Part shown: positions 8,543 to 16,009 of the stretch, in pieces
Layout: each line of letters starts with the position of its first letter
Numbering within the stretch: the stretch's first letter is position 1
Origin: JACPDI01 sp035463475
Lineage (GTDB): Bacteria; Acidobacteriota; Vicinamibacteria; Vicinamibacterales; 2-12-FULL-66-21
NCBI GenBank assembly: GCA_035463475.1
Contig: DATHTE010000123.1
Coordinates: 62,001-126,000, forward strand
Reading direction: 5' to 3'
Length of the DNA: 64,000 nucleotides
Program-made: the position numbers and the translations under genes
The notes under the pieces: generated by a model
The model's input: the letters and a program-made list of their open reading frames with translations, nothing else
Database searches by the model: none
What the model was told of the DNA's origin: nothing

Positions 8543-11500
8543 ATGGGTCGTGCGGTCGCGCGGGCGCCCATTCTGATCGCGAGTCTCGCCGTCGTGGTCG
8601 CTGCCGGGGCGCGGACCGGCAGCGACACGTCTCTCGCCTCACCCATCGTCTGGACGATCGACAGCCTGTCGACGATCGGAGGCCACGCGGTCACTGTCGT
8701 CGGCGCGCCCCGCGTCGTGGACACGCCGGTCGGTCGGGCCGTGGAATTCAACGGCAGCTCCGACGGGCTCCTGCTGGACGTGAACCCGTTGCAGGGGCTC
8801 GGACGGTTCACGATCGAGGTGCTGTTCGAGCCGTTCCCGGACGGTCCGGAAGAGCAGCGCTTTCTCCATTTCGAGGAAACCGGATCCGCGAGCCGCGCGC
8901 TGATCGAGCTGCGCCGCCTGCCGGACGGGGCGTGGACGCTCGACACGTTCCTGAGACACGGCGCGGCGTCGCTGACCCTGATCGATCGCAGCCGAACGCA
9001 TCCCGCCGGCGGGTGGCACGTCGCCTCGCTCACGTTCGACGGCCGCGCCATGACGCACGCCGTCGACGGGAACACCGAGGCGAGGGGCGAGGTCGCGTTC
9101 AAACCGCTGGGCGCGGGCCGCACCTCCATCGGCATGCGCCAGAACCGGGTCTCGTGGTTCAAAGGACGCATCCGGCAGGTTCGCATCACGCCGGAGGCGG
9201 TGATTCCGCTGTGGCCGGAAGGGGTGCCGGGCGCCCGTGAGAGCGGTGACGACGAACGCGTCGAGGACGGGCGCGTCTACAACGTGCGGCGCCCCTCGAT
9301 GATCTACGTGCCGCCCGCGGCGGGCGCCGCGGCCAGCGGTACGGCGGTCGTGATCTGCCCGGGCGGCAGTTACGCGCGCCTCGCCTTGGCGAACGAAGCG
9401 GAACCGGTCGCGCGGATGCTGAGTGGGCTCGGCGTCTCCACGTTCATTCTGAAGTATCGACTCTCCGAGTACGGCTTTCCGGCGCCGCTCCAGGACGCGC
9501 TCAGGGCTATCCGCCTGTTGCGATCGCGCGCCGGCGAATTCGGACTGCGGCCCGACCGGATCGGCGTCTTCGGAGCGTCAGCGGGGGGCCATGTCGCGGC
9601 CATGGCCGCGACGCTGTACGACGCGCCCGAAGGGCGCACAGGATCGCCGCTCGATGCGACCTCGGCGCGTCCCGACTTCGTCGCGCTGCTCTACCCGGTG
9701 GTGACGATGAAGGAGCCGTTCGCGCATTCCGGCTCGCGCGCGAATTTGCTGGGCGACCGTCCGTCAGCCGCGCTCGCGGAACGCCTCTCCGTCGAGACGC
9801 GCGTGACGTCGGCCACGCCACCCGCTTTCCTGGTCCACACGCAGGAAGACGCGAGCGTGCCGGTCGAGAACAGCATCCTGCTGGTCCAGGCGCTGCGAAA
9901 GGCGGGGGTGCCGGTCGAACTGCACGTGTACGAGAAAGGGCCCCACGGATTCGGAATGACCGCCGGCCTCGGCTCCGCCTCGGAGTGGCCGCGCCGGTTC
10001 GAAGAGTGGCTCCGATCCCGCGGCTGGCTCACGAGGCCTGGGCCCTCGCCTCCCGCGGCAGGCCAGGGGCGCGGCTTTGAAGGGCAGCGCAAGGCGGATC
10101 TCGGCAACGGGACGTACCTGAACCCGATTCTGGCCGGCGACCATCCGGATCCATCGGTTCTCCGCGACGGCGACGACTACTACATGACGTTCTCGTCGTT
10201 CGACGCGTATCCCGGACTGGTCATCTGGCACTCGCGCGATCTGGTGAACTGGGAGCCGATCGGCCCGGCGTTGTTCAGGAACGTCGGCTCCGTCTGGGCG
10301 CCCGATCTGATCAAGCACGGGACGCGCTACTACATCTATTTCCCCGGTATCGGCCCCTACCGCTCGAACTACGTGATCTGGGCCGACGACCTCCGCGGCC
10401 CGTGGAGCGACCCGATCGATCTGAAGGTCGGGCGCATCGACCCGGGGCACGCGGTGGGTCCGGACGGGAAGCGGTACCTCTTTCTGAGCGGCGGCTACAT
10501 GGCGCCGCTCGCCGACGACGGGTTGTCGGTCACCGCTGTTCCGACGAAGGTGTACGACGGGTGGAAGTACCCGGAGGAGTGGATCGTCGAAGGGTTCGCG
10601 CAGGAGGGGCCGAAGATCCTGAAACGCGGCGAGTACTACCACATGGTCCTCGCGGAGGGGGGAACGGCGGGCCCTCCGACCGGCCACATGGTGGTGTCCG
10701 CGCGCTCCAGGTCGATCCACGGCCCCTGGGAGAATTCTCCCTACAACCCGATCATCCGCACGCAGTCGTCCAGCGAGCGGTGGTGGTCGAAAGGGCACGG
10801 CACGCTGGTCGAAGGGCGCGACGGCCGCTGGTACATCGTCTATCACGCGTACGAGAACGGCTTCTACACCCTCGGCCGGCAGACGCTGCTCGAGCCGATC
10901 GGATGGACCGCGGACGGCTGGTTTCGCACGGCCGGGCACGATCCCGCGAAGCCGATCCCGAAGCCCGCGGGCGACGCCGTGCCGCATGGGTTTCCGTACT
11001 CCGACGATTTCTCCACGAGCCGACTGGGTGTGCAGTGGAGCTTCTATAGAGGAAGCGAGTCGGATCGCGAGCGATACCGGTACGAGAAGAGCAGCCTGGT
11101 GCTCCAGGCGAAAGGGAAGACCCCGGCAGACAGCTCGCCGCTGTGGTTCGTCACCGGCGACCACGCGTACGAGGTGGAGGTGGAAATCGAGGCGGACGCC
11201 GGGGCGACGGCGGGGCTGCTGCTCTTCTACAGCAGCCGCCTCTACGCGGGACTCGGATTCTCGGCAGCGAACCTGATCCTGCACCGCTACGGCACCGAAC
11301 GGATGCACGCGAAGCCGGCGCCGCTCGGGCAACGGGTCTTCCTCCGGCTCCGGAACGACCGGCACATCGTGACGATGTTCCACAGCGCCGACGGCCGAAC
11401 GTGGCAGCGCTTCGAGAACGCGCTGGAGGTCTCCGGCTACCACCACAACGTCGCGTACGATTTTCTCAGTCTGCGCCCGGCGCTCTACGCGGCCGGTACG

Positions 11501-11548
11501 GGCCGCGTGCGATTCCGCAATTTCAAGTACCGGACGCTGGATCCCTGA
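8543..11548 (+). CDS. Exported three-domain protein: LamG-like, acetyl-esterase-like, GH43
   Basis: 1001 aa, starting 3 bases after the lyase stop. An N-terminal hydrophobic segment serves as signal or anchor. Residues about 45-220 look like a LamG/concanavalin-type domain (GRFTIEVLFEPF, GRIRQVRI). Residues about 230-490 are an alpha/beta-hydrolase of the acetyl-esterase type: VICPGGSYARLA oxyanion region, FGASAGGH nucleophile elbow (Ser near 346) and a final EKGPHGFG with the His. Residues about 520-800 are a five-bladed GH43: HPDPS (base, Asp 536), RIDPGH, and AQEGPK (acid, Glu near 688). The last ~170 residues resemble another concanavalin-like domain. Joining esterase and glycosidase suggests attack on acetylated side chains such as arabinan or xylan; the substrate is unproven. 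Confidence 0.88.
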   Translation: MGRAVARAPILIASLAVVVAAGARTGSDTSLASPIVWTIDSLSTIGGHAVTVVGAPRVVDTPVGRAVEFNGSSDGLLLDVNPLQGLGRFTIEVLFEPFPDGPEEQRFLHFEETGSASRALIELRRLPDGAWTLDTFLRHGAASLTLIDRSRTHPAGGWHVASLTFDGRAMTHAVDGNTEARGEVAFKPLGAGRTSIGMRQNRVSWFKGRIRQVRITPEAVIPLWPEGVPGARESGDDERVEDGRVYNVRRPSMIYVPPAAGAAASGTAVVICPGGSYARLALANEAEPVARMLSGLGVSTFILKYRLSEYGFPAPLQDALRAIRLLRSRAGEFGLRPDRIGVFGASAGGHVAAMAATLYDAPEGRTGSPLDATSARPDFVALLYPVVTMKEPFAHSGSRANLLGDRPSAALAERLSVETRVTSATPPAFLVHTQEDASVPVENSILLVQALRKAGVPVELHVYEKGPHGFGMTAGLGSASEWPRRFEEWLRSRGWLTRPGPSPPAAGQGRGFEGQRKADLGNGTYLNPILAGDHPDPSVLRDGDDYYMTFSSFDAYPGLVIWHSRDLVNWEPIGPALFRNVGSVWAPDLIKHGTRYYIYFPGIGPYRSNYVIWADDLRGPWSDPIDLKVGRIDPGHAVGPDGKRYLFLSGGYMAPLADDGLSVTAVPTKVYDGWKYPEEWIVEGFAQEGPKILKRGEYYHMVLAEGGTAGPPTGHMVVSARSRSIHGPWENSPYNPIIRTQSSSERWWSKGHGTLVEGRDGRWYIVYHAYENGFYTLGRQTLLEPIGWTADGWFRTAGHDPAKPIPKPAGDAVPHGFPYSDDFSTSRLGVQWSFYRGSESDRERYRYEKSSLVLQAKGKTPADSSPLWFVTGDHAYEVEVEIEADAGATAGLLLFYSSRLYAGLGFSAANLILHRYGTERMHAKPAPLGQRVFLRLRNDRHIVTMFHSADGRTWQRFENALEVSGYHHNVAYDFLSLRPALYAAGTGRVRFRNFKYRTLDP

Positions 11549-11571
11549 AAACGGGGACTGTCCCCGTTTTC
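11547..11571. terminator. Perfect stem-loop between pectin operon and rfbA
   Basis: Arms 11547-11557 and 11561-11571 are perfectly complementary (GAAAACGGGGA / TCCCCGTTTTC) with a 3-base loop. The hairpin overlaps the stop codon of the GH43 gene and ends in a T-rich arm, so it could terminate the pectin operon. The core GGGGACTGTCCCC is also known as a dispersed repeat in many genomes, so a REP-type element is an alternative. Confidence 0.55.
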
Positions 11572-11573
11572 GT

Positions 11574-11579
11574 TACAAT
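11574..11579 (+). promoter_or_regulatory. Probable -10 box of rfbA
   Basis: TACAAT lies just after the hairpin and ends 10 bases before the rfbA ATG. Transcription would start within a few bases of the start codon, giving a nearly leaderless message. No convincing -35 is visible because that position falls in the stem-loop. Confidence 0.4.
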
Positions 11580-11589
11580 AAGCGCCTGC

Positions 11590-12462
11590 ATGAAAGGCAT
11601 CATCCTGGCCGGCGGGACCGGCACCCGGCTGTACCCGCTCACGCTCGCCGTCTCCAAGCAGCTCATGCCGGTCTACAACAAGCCGATGATCTACTACCCG
11701 CTTGCGACGCTCATGCTCGCCGGCATCCGGGAGATCCTCGTCATCACGACACCGCTGGATCGCCCCGCGTTCGAGCGGCTGCTCGGCGACGGCCGCTGGC
11801 TGGGTCTGCGGATCGACTACGCGGAGCATCCCCACCCCGAGGGGCTGGCGCAGGCGTTCATCATCGGCGCGCCGTTCATCGGCTCTGACGGCGTCGCGCT
11901 GATCCTCGGCGACAACATCTTCTTCGGGCACGGGCTGCCCGGCTATCTGCGCCGGGCCGCCGCGCGGGAAACCGGCGGCACGGTGTTCGGCTACATGGTC
12001 CGCGACCCGCAGCGATACGGCGTCGTGGAGTTCGACGGGCAGGGGCGCGCCATCCGGATAGAGGAGAAGCCGGCCAGCCCGCGCTCGCGGTGGGCGGTGA
12101 CGGGCCTGTATTTCTACGACAACGACGTCGTGCGGATCGCGGCGGGGCTGAAGCCGTCGGCGCGCGGCGAGCTCGAGATCACGGACGTCAACAACGCGTA
12201 CCTCGCGGCCGGGCGCCTGCACGTGGAACGGCTCGGCCGCGGCATCGCGTGGCTCGATACGGGCACGCACGAATCGCTGCTGCAGGCGGCGACCTTCGTG
12301 CAGGTGGTCGAGGAGCGCGAGGGGCTCATGCTCGCGTGCGTCGAAGAGATCGCGTTTCGCATGGGCTACATCGGCGCCGAAGACGTCCTGCGGGTCGCGC
12401 GTTCCATGCAGAACAACGACTACGGCCAGTTCCTCATGCGCATCGTCGAGGATCAGGCGTGA
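11590..12462 (+). CDS. rfbA: Glucose-1-phosphate thymidylyltransferase
   Basis: 290 aa, the usual RfbA/RmlA length. The ATG at 11590 begins MKGIILAGG; the same frame is open further upstream but that part is the shadow of the GH43 gene. It shows the nucleotidyltransferase signature GGTGTRLYPLT, then SKQLMPVYNKPMIYYPL, LGDNIFFGHG, EEKPASPRS and WLDTGTHESL. It makes dTDP-glucose from glucose-1-phosphate and dTTP, the first step to dTDP-L-rhamnose. Its TGA overlaps the rfbC ATG (TGATG at 12460-12464), so the two are translationally coupled. rfbB and rfbD are not in the window. Confidence 0.97.
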   Translation: MKGIILAGGTGTRLYPLTLAVSKQLMPVYNKPMIYYPLATLMLAGIREILVITTPLDRPAFERLLGDGRWLGLRIDYAEHPHPEGLAQAFIIGAPFIGSDGVALILGDNIFFGHGLPGYLRRAAARETGGTVFGYMVRDPQRYGVVEFDGQGRAIRIEEKPASPRSRWAVTGLYFYDNDVVRIAAGLKPSARGELEITDVNNAYLAAGRLHVERLGRGIAWLDTGTHESLLQAATFVQVVEEREGLMLACVEEIAFRMGYIGAEDVLRVARSMQNNDYGQFLMRIVEDQA

Positions 12463-13010
12463 TGCGGGTGGTCCCCACGGAGTTGCCGGGGGTCCTGCTG
12501 ATCGAACCCGACGTGCACCGCGACAACCGCGGCTTCTTCCTCGAGTCGTTTCACGCGGCGAAGTACGACGCGCTCGGCATCCGCGGGCCGTTCGTCCAGG
12601 ACAATCATTCCCTGTCGGGCCCGCGCACGCTGCGAGGCATGCACCTGCAGCTGCGCGAGCCGCAGGGAAAGCTGGTGCGCGTGCTGGAGGGGGAAGTGCT
12701 CGACGTGGCGGTTGACGTGCGGCGTGGCTCGCCGGCGTTCGGCCGCTGGGTGGCCACGCGTCTCTCGGCCGGCAACTTTCGACAGTGCTTCGTGCCGCCC
12801 GGCTTCGCCCACGGTTTCTACGTGCTCAGCGATCGGGCGCAGGTCGAGTACAAGTGCACGTCGTTCTACGATCCGGCGAGCGAGATCGGCATCGCGTGGA
12901 ACGACCCCGAGATCGGCATCGAGTGGCCGGATGATCGCCCGGTGCTGTCGCCGAAGGACGCCGCCCTGCCGACGTTGTCGGCCGCATTCGACCGGCTCCC
13001 GGCGTATTGA
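12462..13010 (+). CDS. rfbC: dTDP-4-dehydrorhamnose 3,5-epimerase
   Basis: 182 aa, normal for RfbC/RmlC. Cupin-fold signatures are DNRGFFLESFH, QDNHSLSGPRTLRGMHLQ (containing the catalytic His region), GKLVRVLEGEVLDVAVDVR, FVPPGFAHGFYVL and a KCTSFYDP stretch. It epimerises C3 and C5 of dTDP-4-keto-6-deoxyglucose on the way to dTDP-L-rhamnose for cell-surface polysaccharide. Coupled to rfbA by a TGATG overlap. Confidence 0.97.
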   Translation: MRVVPTELPGVLLIEPDVHRDNRGFFLESFHAAKYDALGIRGPFVQDNHSLSGPRTLRGMHLQLREPQGKLVRVLEGEVLDVAVDVRRGSPAFGRWVATRLSAGNFRQCFVPPGFAHGFYVLSDRAQVEYKCTSFYDPASEIGIAWNDPEIGIEWPDDRPVLSPKDAALPTLSAAFDRLPAY

Positions 13011-13220
13011 ACCCCGCCGCGCCCTCGCGTGTGATACGATGATGCACGGATTTAGCCACGTGCTGTGCCGCCTGCAGGCGTAACGAGCCTTTCCTGACTC
13101 GCTCCTCCTCAAGTTTCGCTTAGCTACGAGACGACATCCGCCCGGGTCCTTCGGACCATCGGGACACGTGCGTCGCCAGGATGGCGGCGGATTGTCGCAG
13201 TCGCGACAGAGGAGTAGTTG
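13011..13220 (+). promoter_or_regulatory. Long leader and promoter of the RRM protein
   Basis: 210 bases with no credible gene. An extended -10 (TG-N-TACGAT, 13032-13040) would start transcription near 13047 and leave a leader of about 170 nt. The leader includes GGGTCCTTCGGACC (13145-13158), a tight tetraloop-type hairpin. Long structured leaders are common for cold-shock and RNA-binding proteins, so autoregulation is possible. A GAGGAG ribosome site lies at 13209-13214. Confidence 0.4.
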
Positions 13221-13532
13221 ATGAGTCGCAAGTTGTATGTGGGAAACCTGCCTTACAGCACCGGTGAAAACGAGCTCCAGGAGCTGTTCGCGCGCGCGGG
13301 CACCGTCGAGACGGTGAAAGTGATGCGCGACATGGCCACGGGGCGCGCGCGCGGCTTCGCGTTCGTGGAAATGGCCACGGACGAGGACGCGCAGAAAGCG
13401 ATCTCGGAGCTGAACGCCTATCAGCTGGACGGGCGCGGCCTGACCGTCAACGAGGCGCGTCCGAAACCGATGTCGGCAGGCGGCTTCGATGGCGGCGGCG
13501 GCACCCGCCGTCGCTCGGAACCACGCTGGTAA
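13221..13532 (+). CDS. RRM-type RNA-binding protein
   Basis: 103 aa from the ATG at 13221; a TTG one codon earlier is less likely given the GAGGAG box. A single RNA-recognition motif fills residues 1-82: RNP2 is KLYVGNLPY and RNP1 is ARGFAFVEM. A short Gly/Arg tail follows (GGFDGGGGTRRR). This matches small bacterial Rbp-type proteins that bind single-stranded RNA and are often cold-induced. The next gene is a cold-shock-like protein, so the pair may act together in RNA handling. Confidence 0.95.
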   Translation: MSRKLYVGNLPYSTGENELQELFARAGTVETVKVMRDMATGRARGFAFVEMATDEDAQKAISELNAYQLDGRGLTVNEARPKPMSAGGFDGGGGTRRRSEPRW

Positions 13533-13539
13533 GCAGATC

Positions 13540-13571
13540 GTCGAGGCAGGCGGGATCCTGCCTGCCTCGAC
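13540..13571. terminator. Strong stem-loop after the RRM gene
   Basis: GTCGAGGCAGG (13540-13550) pairs perfectly with CCTGCCTCGAC (13561-13571); the stem extends further inward with a GATC loop. It begins 7 bases after the RRM stop. There is no clear T-run, only a pyrimidine stretch, so it could end transcription weakly or protect the RRM message while allowing read-through to the next gene. Confidence 0.5.
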
Positions 13572-13585
13572 ATTCCCTTCCCCTC

Positions 13586-13888
13586 ATGAGCGAGGAACAC
13601 TTGTCCGGCGGATCGCGAAAGGCGACGCCTTCGCGGGTCACCGCGGGGGCGCGCCCCGAGCGTCACGGCACGCCCCTGACCGGTCGAATCGTGAGCCTCC
13701 TGATCGGCCAGTGTCAGGGGTTCATCCGCCTGCCGGACGAGCGGGATGTCTACTTCCACCGCGCCGACCTCGGCGAGGGCACGGCCTTCAACGACTTGCG
13801 GATCGGCGACGTCGTGCGCTTCGAGTTGTTCGAGGACGCGGTGAGCGGCGCGCGCGCGCTGCGCGTCAGCCGGGAGACGCGACGCTAG
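13586..13888 (+). CDS. Cold-shock-domain-like small protein
   Basis: 100 aa. After a basic, disordered N-terminus of about 30 residues comes an OB-fold resembling a cold-shock domain: LTGRIVSLLIGQCQGFIRL, then DVYFHRADL (like the VFFHxS RNA-binding strand), a GDVVRFELF strand and GARALRV. It probably binds single-stranded nucleic acid. It follows the RRM gene by 53 bases across a hairpin. Its TAG overlaps the stop of the convergent radical SAM gene by 4 bases (13885-13888). Confidence 0.75.
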   Translation: MSEEHLSGGSRKATPSRVTAGARPERHGTPLTGRIVSLLIGQCQGFIRLPDERDVYFHRADLGEGTAFNDLRIGDVVRFELFEDAVSGARALRVSRETRR

Positions 13889-15477
13889 GCGAACGTCCGC
13901 TCCGGCGTGCTGCGAGCTTCCGGCATGGGCACCTGCAGACCGGGCATCGGCGCCCCCTGGAACAGACCGCGGACGGCGAACGCCAGCCATCGCGCCCAGC
14001 GATTCGATCGCGCCACCCGCGCGCTGTCGGTCGCGATGCCCGTGTTCGCATACATCTGCCGGTACAACTTCGACACGAGCACGAACGCGAGCCTGGCCTT
14101 CATCGACCGCACCACCCGCGACCTCGCCCACACGTTCGGCCAGCTGTAGAACTGGTCCCACGCGCCCTGCGTCCGACGACGGATCTCCTCGAGCGAGAGG
14201 GTCGGATGCGGCACGTACAGCTTCGGACGCCGGTGGTCGGGAATGAGCCAGTGCTGCGTGATCGGGATGCCGTCGATCGTGACGGCGCGATGCTCCGGAT
14301 CGTTCGCCCACTTCTCGAAATCGACGGTGCCCGGGAACGGCGTGAGCAAGACGAACTGCGCGAAGGTCAGGTCCGCCTGCTGCGCCAGTGCCACCGTCGC
14401 GTCGAAGGTCTCCGCCCGGTCGCTCGGCAGCCCGAAGATGAACGAACCGAGGACGTGGACGCCGTTCCGCCGGAACGCCCTGAGCCGCTCGACGAGCGCA
14501 TCGCCCGCCAGGTTGAAGCCCTTGTAGATGTCCTTCAGCCCCTCGGCCGTGACGGACTCGACACCCACCAGGGCGCCGCGAATGCGCGCCCGCCGCATGG
14601 CCTCGAGGAACTCCGCGTCTTCGGCCGCTTCCATGGTGATCTGCGTGAAGAACACGAGGTCGTCCGGGAGCTGCGCGAGCTGCTCCATCAACTCGAACCG
14701 TTCGTCGCGCAGCGCCTGGAGGGTCATCAGGCGCGTGGGGTCGGCGCGCCGGCGCGCCTGCGCGAGATCCTCGAAGGTGACCGGATAGAAGTTGTCGTCG
14801 GCGAGCGCGATGAACCGGAACCCGAGGCGCCGCAGCTCGACGATCTCTCGCACCACCGCATCGGCGTGCCGCTGCCGCGGCTGCTGGCCGTCGGTGCGCC
14901 ACACCGAACAGAACGAGCAGTGCTTGGGACAGCCGCGCACCGTCTGGACCGAGGCCCACATGTAGCGGCCCTTCGGCAGCAGATCCCAGCGGGCGGACGC
15001 AAACCGATCGCCTCCTATCCGTCCCCCTTCGTAGAGCGGGAGCGGCTTTCCGGCGAAGCAGTCTTCGACAACCTGCTGCCAGACCACGTCGCCGTCACCC
15101 TTGACGATGGCGTGTGCCGTCCCGTGCTCGCGCGCCTCGTCGGGGAAGAGCGTGGCGTGGATGCCCCCGAACACGACCCACGCACCGCGCGCGCGGGCCA
15201 GCCGCCCGATCTCATATCCGCGACGCGCGTTGCCCGTGTGGATGCCGATGCCGACGACGTCTCCCGCCCGGATCGTCTCGGGATCGATCTGATCGAGCGT
15301 CTCGTCGGTGAGAATCGGATCGCCCCAGCGGGTCCCCGTGGCCGACGCCAGGACGAAGAGCCACCGTGGCGTGATGACCGCGACGCCAAAGGAGCGGGTG
15401 CTCGGATTGACGAGGTGGACGCGAGGACGAGCCGCAGGTGTGCCTTGCACGGGCAGTTTGGACGCCGCCACCGGCAT
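13885..15477 (-). CDS. B12-binding radical SAM protein
   Basis: About 530 aa from the ATG at 15477, preceded by a GAGGGG box; the frame stays open upstream without similarity. The N-terminal half is a cobalamin-binding-like Rossmann domain (VGIGIHTGNARRGYEI, WVVFGGIHATLFPDE). The radical SAM core follows with CPKHCSFC (Cys near 183, 187 and 190) and DDNFYPVTFEDL. The family includes methylases and cyclases for lipids, antibiotics and hopanoids, so the substrate is unknown. It resembles the second radical SAM protein at 17669-19870, with which it flanks groEL. Confidence 0.88.
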   Translation of the reverse strand: MPVAASKLPVQGTPAARPRVHLVNPSTRSFGVAVITPRWLFVLASATGTRWGDPILTDETLDQIDPETIRAGDVVGIGIHTGNARRGYEIGRLARARGAWVVFGGIHATLFPDEAREHGTAHAIVKGDGDVVWQQVVEDCFAGKPLPLYEGGRIGGDRFASARWDLLPKGRYMWASVQTVRGCPKHCSFCSVWRTDGQQPRQRHADAVVREIVELRRLGFRFIALADDNFYPVTFEDLAQARRRADPTRLMTLQALRDERFELMEQLAQLPDDLVFFTQITMEAAEDAEFLEAMRRARIRGALVGVESVTAEGLKDIYKGFNLAGDALVERLRAFRRNGVHVLGSFIFGLPSDRAETFDATVALAQQADLTFAQFVLLTPFPGTVDFEKWANDPEHRAVTIDGIPITQHWLIPDHRRPKLYVPHPTLSLEEIRRRTQGAWDQFYSWPNVWARSRVVRSMKARLAFVLVSKLYRQMYANTGIATDSARVARSNRWARWLAFAVRGLFQGAPMPGLQVPMPEARSTPERTFA

Positions 15478-15629
15478 GTGACCCCTCACAGCAACGCTCC
15501 CGGTGATCGCCGGGCCGGAAGGACGTGGGCGCTCAGCCGAAGCAAGAATCCGGAGTGTAGCACGTTCGTGCATCCGGGCCGCACCATGCCGACTATGCTC
15601 CAGTCTGCGCATTCAGGCAAGGGCGTACG

Positions 15630-15645
15630 TGTTCACAAGTGGACA
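15630..15645. promoter_or_regulatory. Crp-type operator, groEL side
   Basis: TGTTC-N6-GGACA, one of twelve copies of TGTNC-N6-GNACA in this island. Its centre is 29.5 bp upstream of CACGAT (15667-15672), a possible weak -10 for the zinc-ribbon/groEL unit. It could also serve the divergent radical SAM gene. Confidence 0.55.
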
Positions 15646-15763
15646 GACAGCAATCGGGGAATCCGCCACGATCGGGACAGCGGATAGGTGTCGGCGGCGC
15701 ATGATCCGGCCAGCCAGCCGAGCCGCCAGGCGACCGCAAAGACCCTGGAGGGACGGTGATCCC

Positions 15764-15985
15764 ATGACACACGCACCGACGACCCGGCCCGATCTTCTTT
15801 CCCCGACGTGTCCGCTGTGTCACACGCTCGACCGTACCGTCACCGCTGACTCCCTCCGGGCGGGCGCGGCCTGGGACTGCACCAGGTGCGGCCAGACCTG
15901 GACCGCCGAGAGACTGGAAACCGCCGCCGCGTACGCGCTGTACGCTGCGGCCCACGACGCGCCCGTGCGCCAGACGGCGTCCTGA
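15764..15985 (+). CDS. Small zinc-ribbon-like protein
   Basis: 73 aa from the ATG at 15764, with a GGAGGG box at 15747-15752. Two CxxC pairs (CPLC near residue 16 and CTRC near residue 44) about 28 residues apart suggest a zinc ribbon. The C-terminal part is Ala-rich and helical. I do not recognise the family. It ends 24 bases before groEL and shares its upstream operator, so a link to the chaperonin unit is likely by position only. Confidence 0.7.
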   Translation: MTHAPTTRPDLLSPTCPLCHTLDRTVTADSLRAGAAWDCTRCGQTWTAERLETAAAYALYAAAHDAPVRQTAS

Positions 15986-15992
15986 CGCCGTC
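15973..15992. repeat. 9-bp perfect inverted repeat before groEL
   Basis: GACGGCGTC (15973-15981) and GACGCCGTC (15984-15992) form a perfect inverted repeat with a 2-base spacer. It covers the stop of the zinc-ribbon gene and ends just before the groEL ribosome site (GGAGAG near 15996). It could be an RNA hairpin controlling groEL expression. It does not match the CIRCE operator. Confidence 0.45.
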
Positions 15993-16009
15993 GTTGGAGA
16001 GATAACCCG

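Noticed and set aside
13011..13220. tRNA or known riboswitch in the leader of the RRM gene
   Set aside because: Hairpins are visible, but I find no cloverleaf, CCA end or recognisable riboswitch core.
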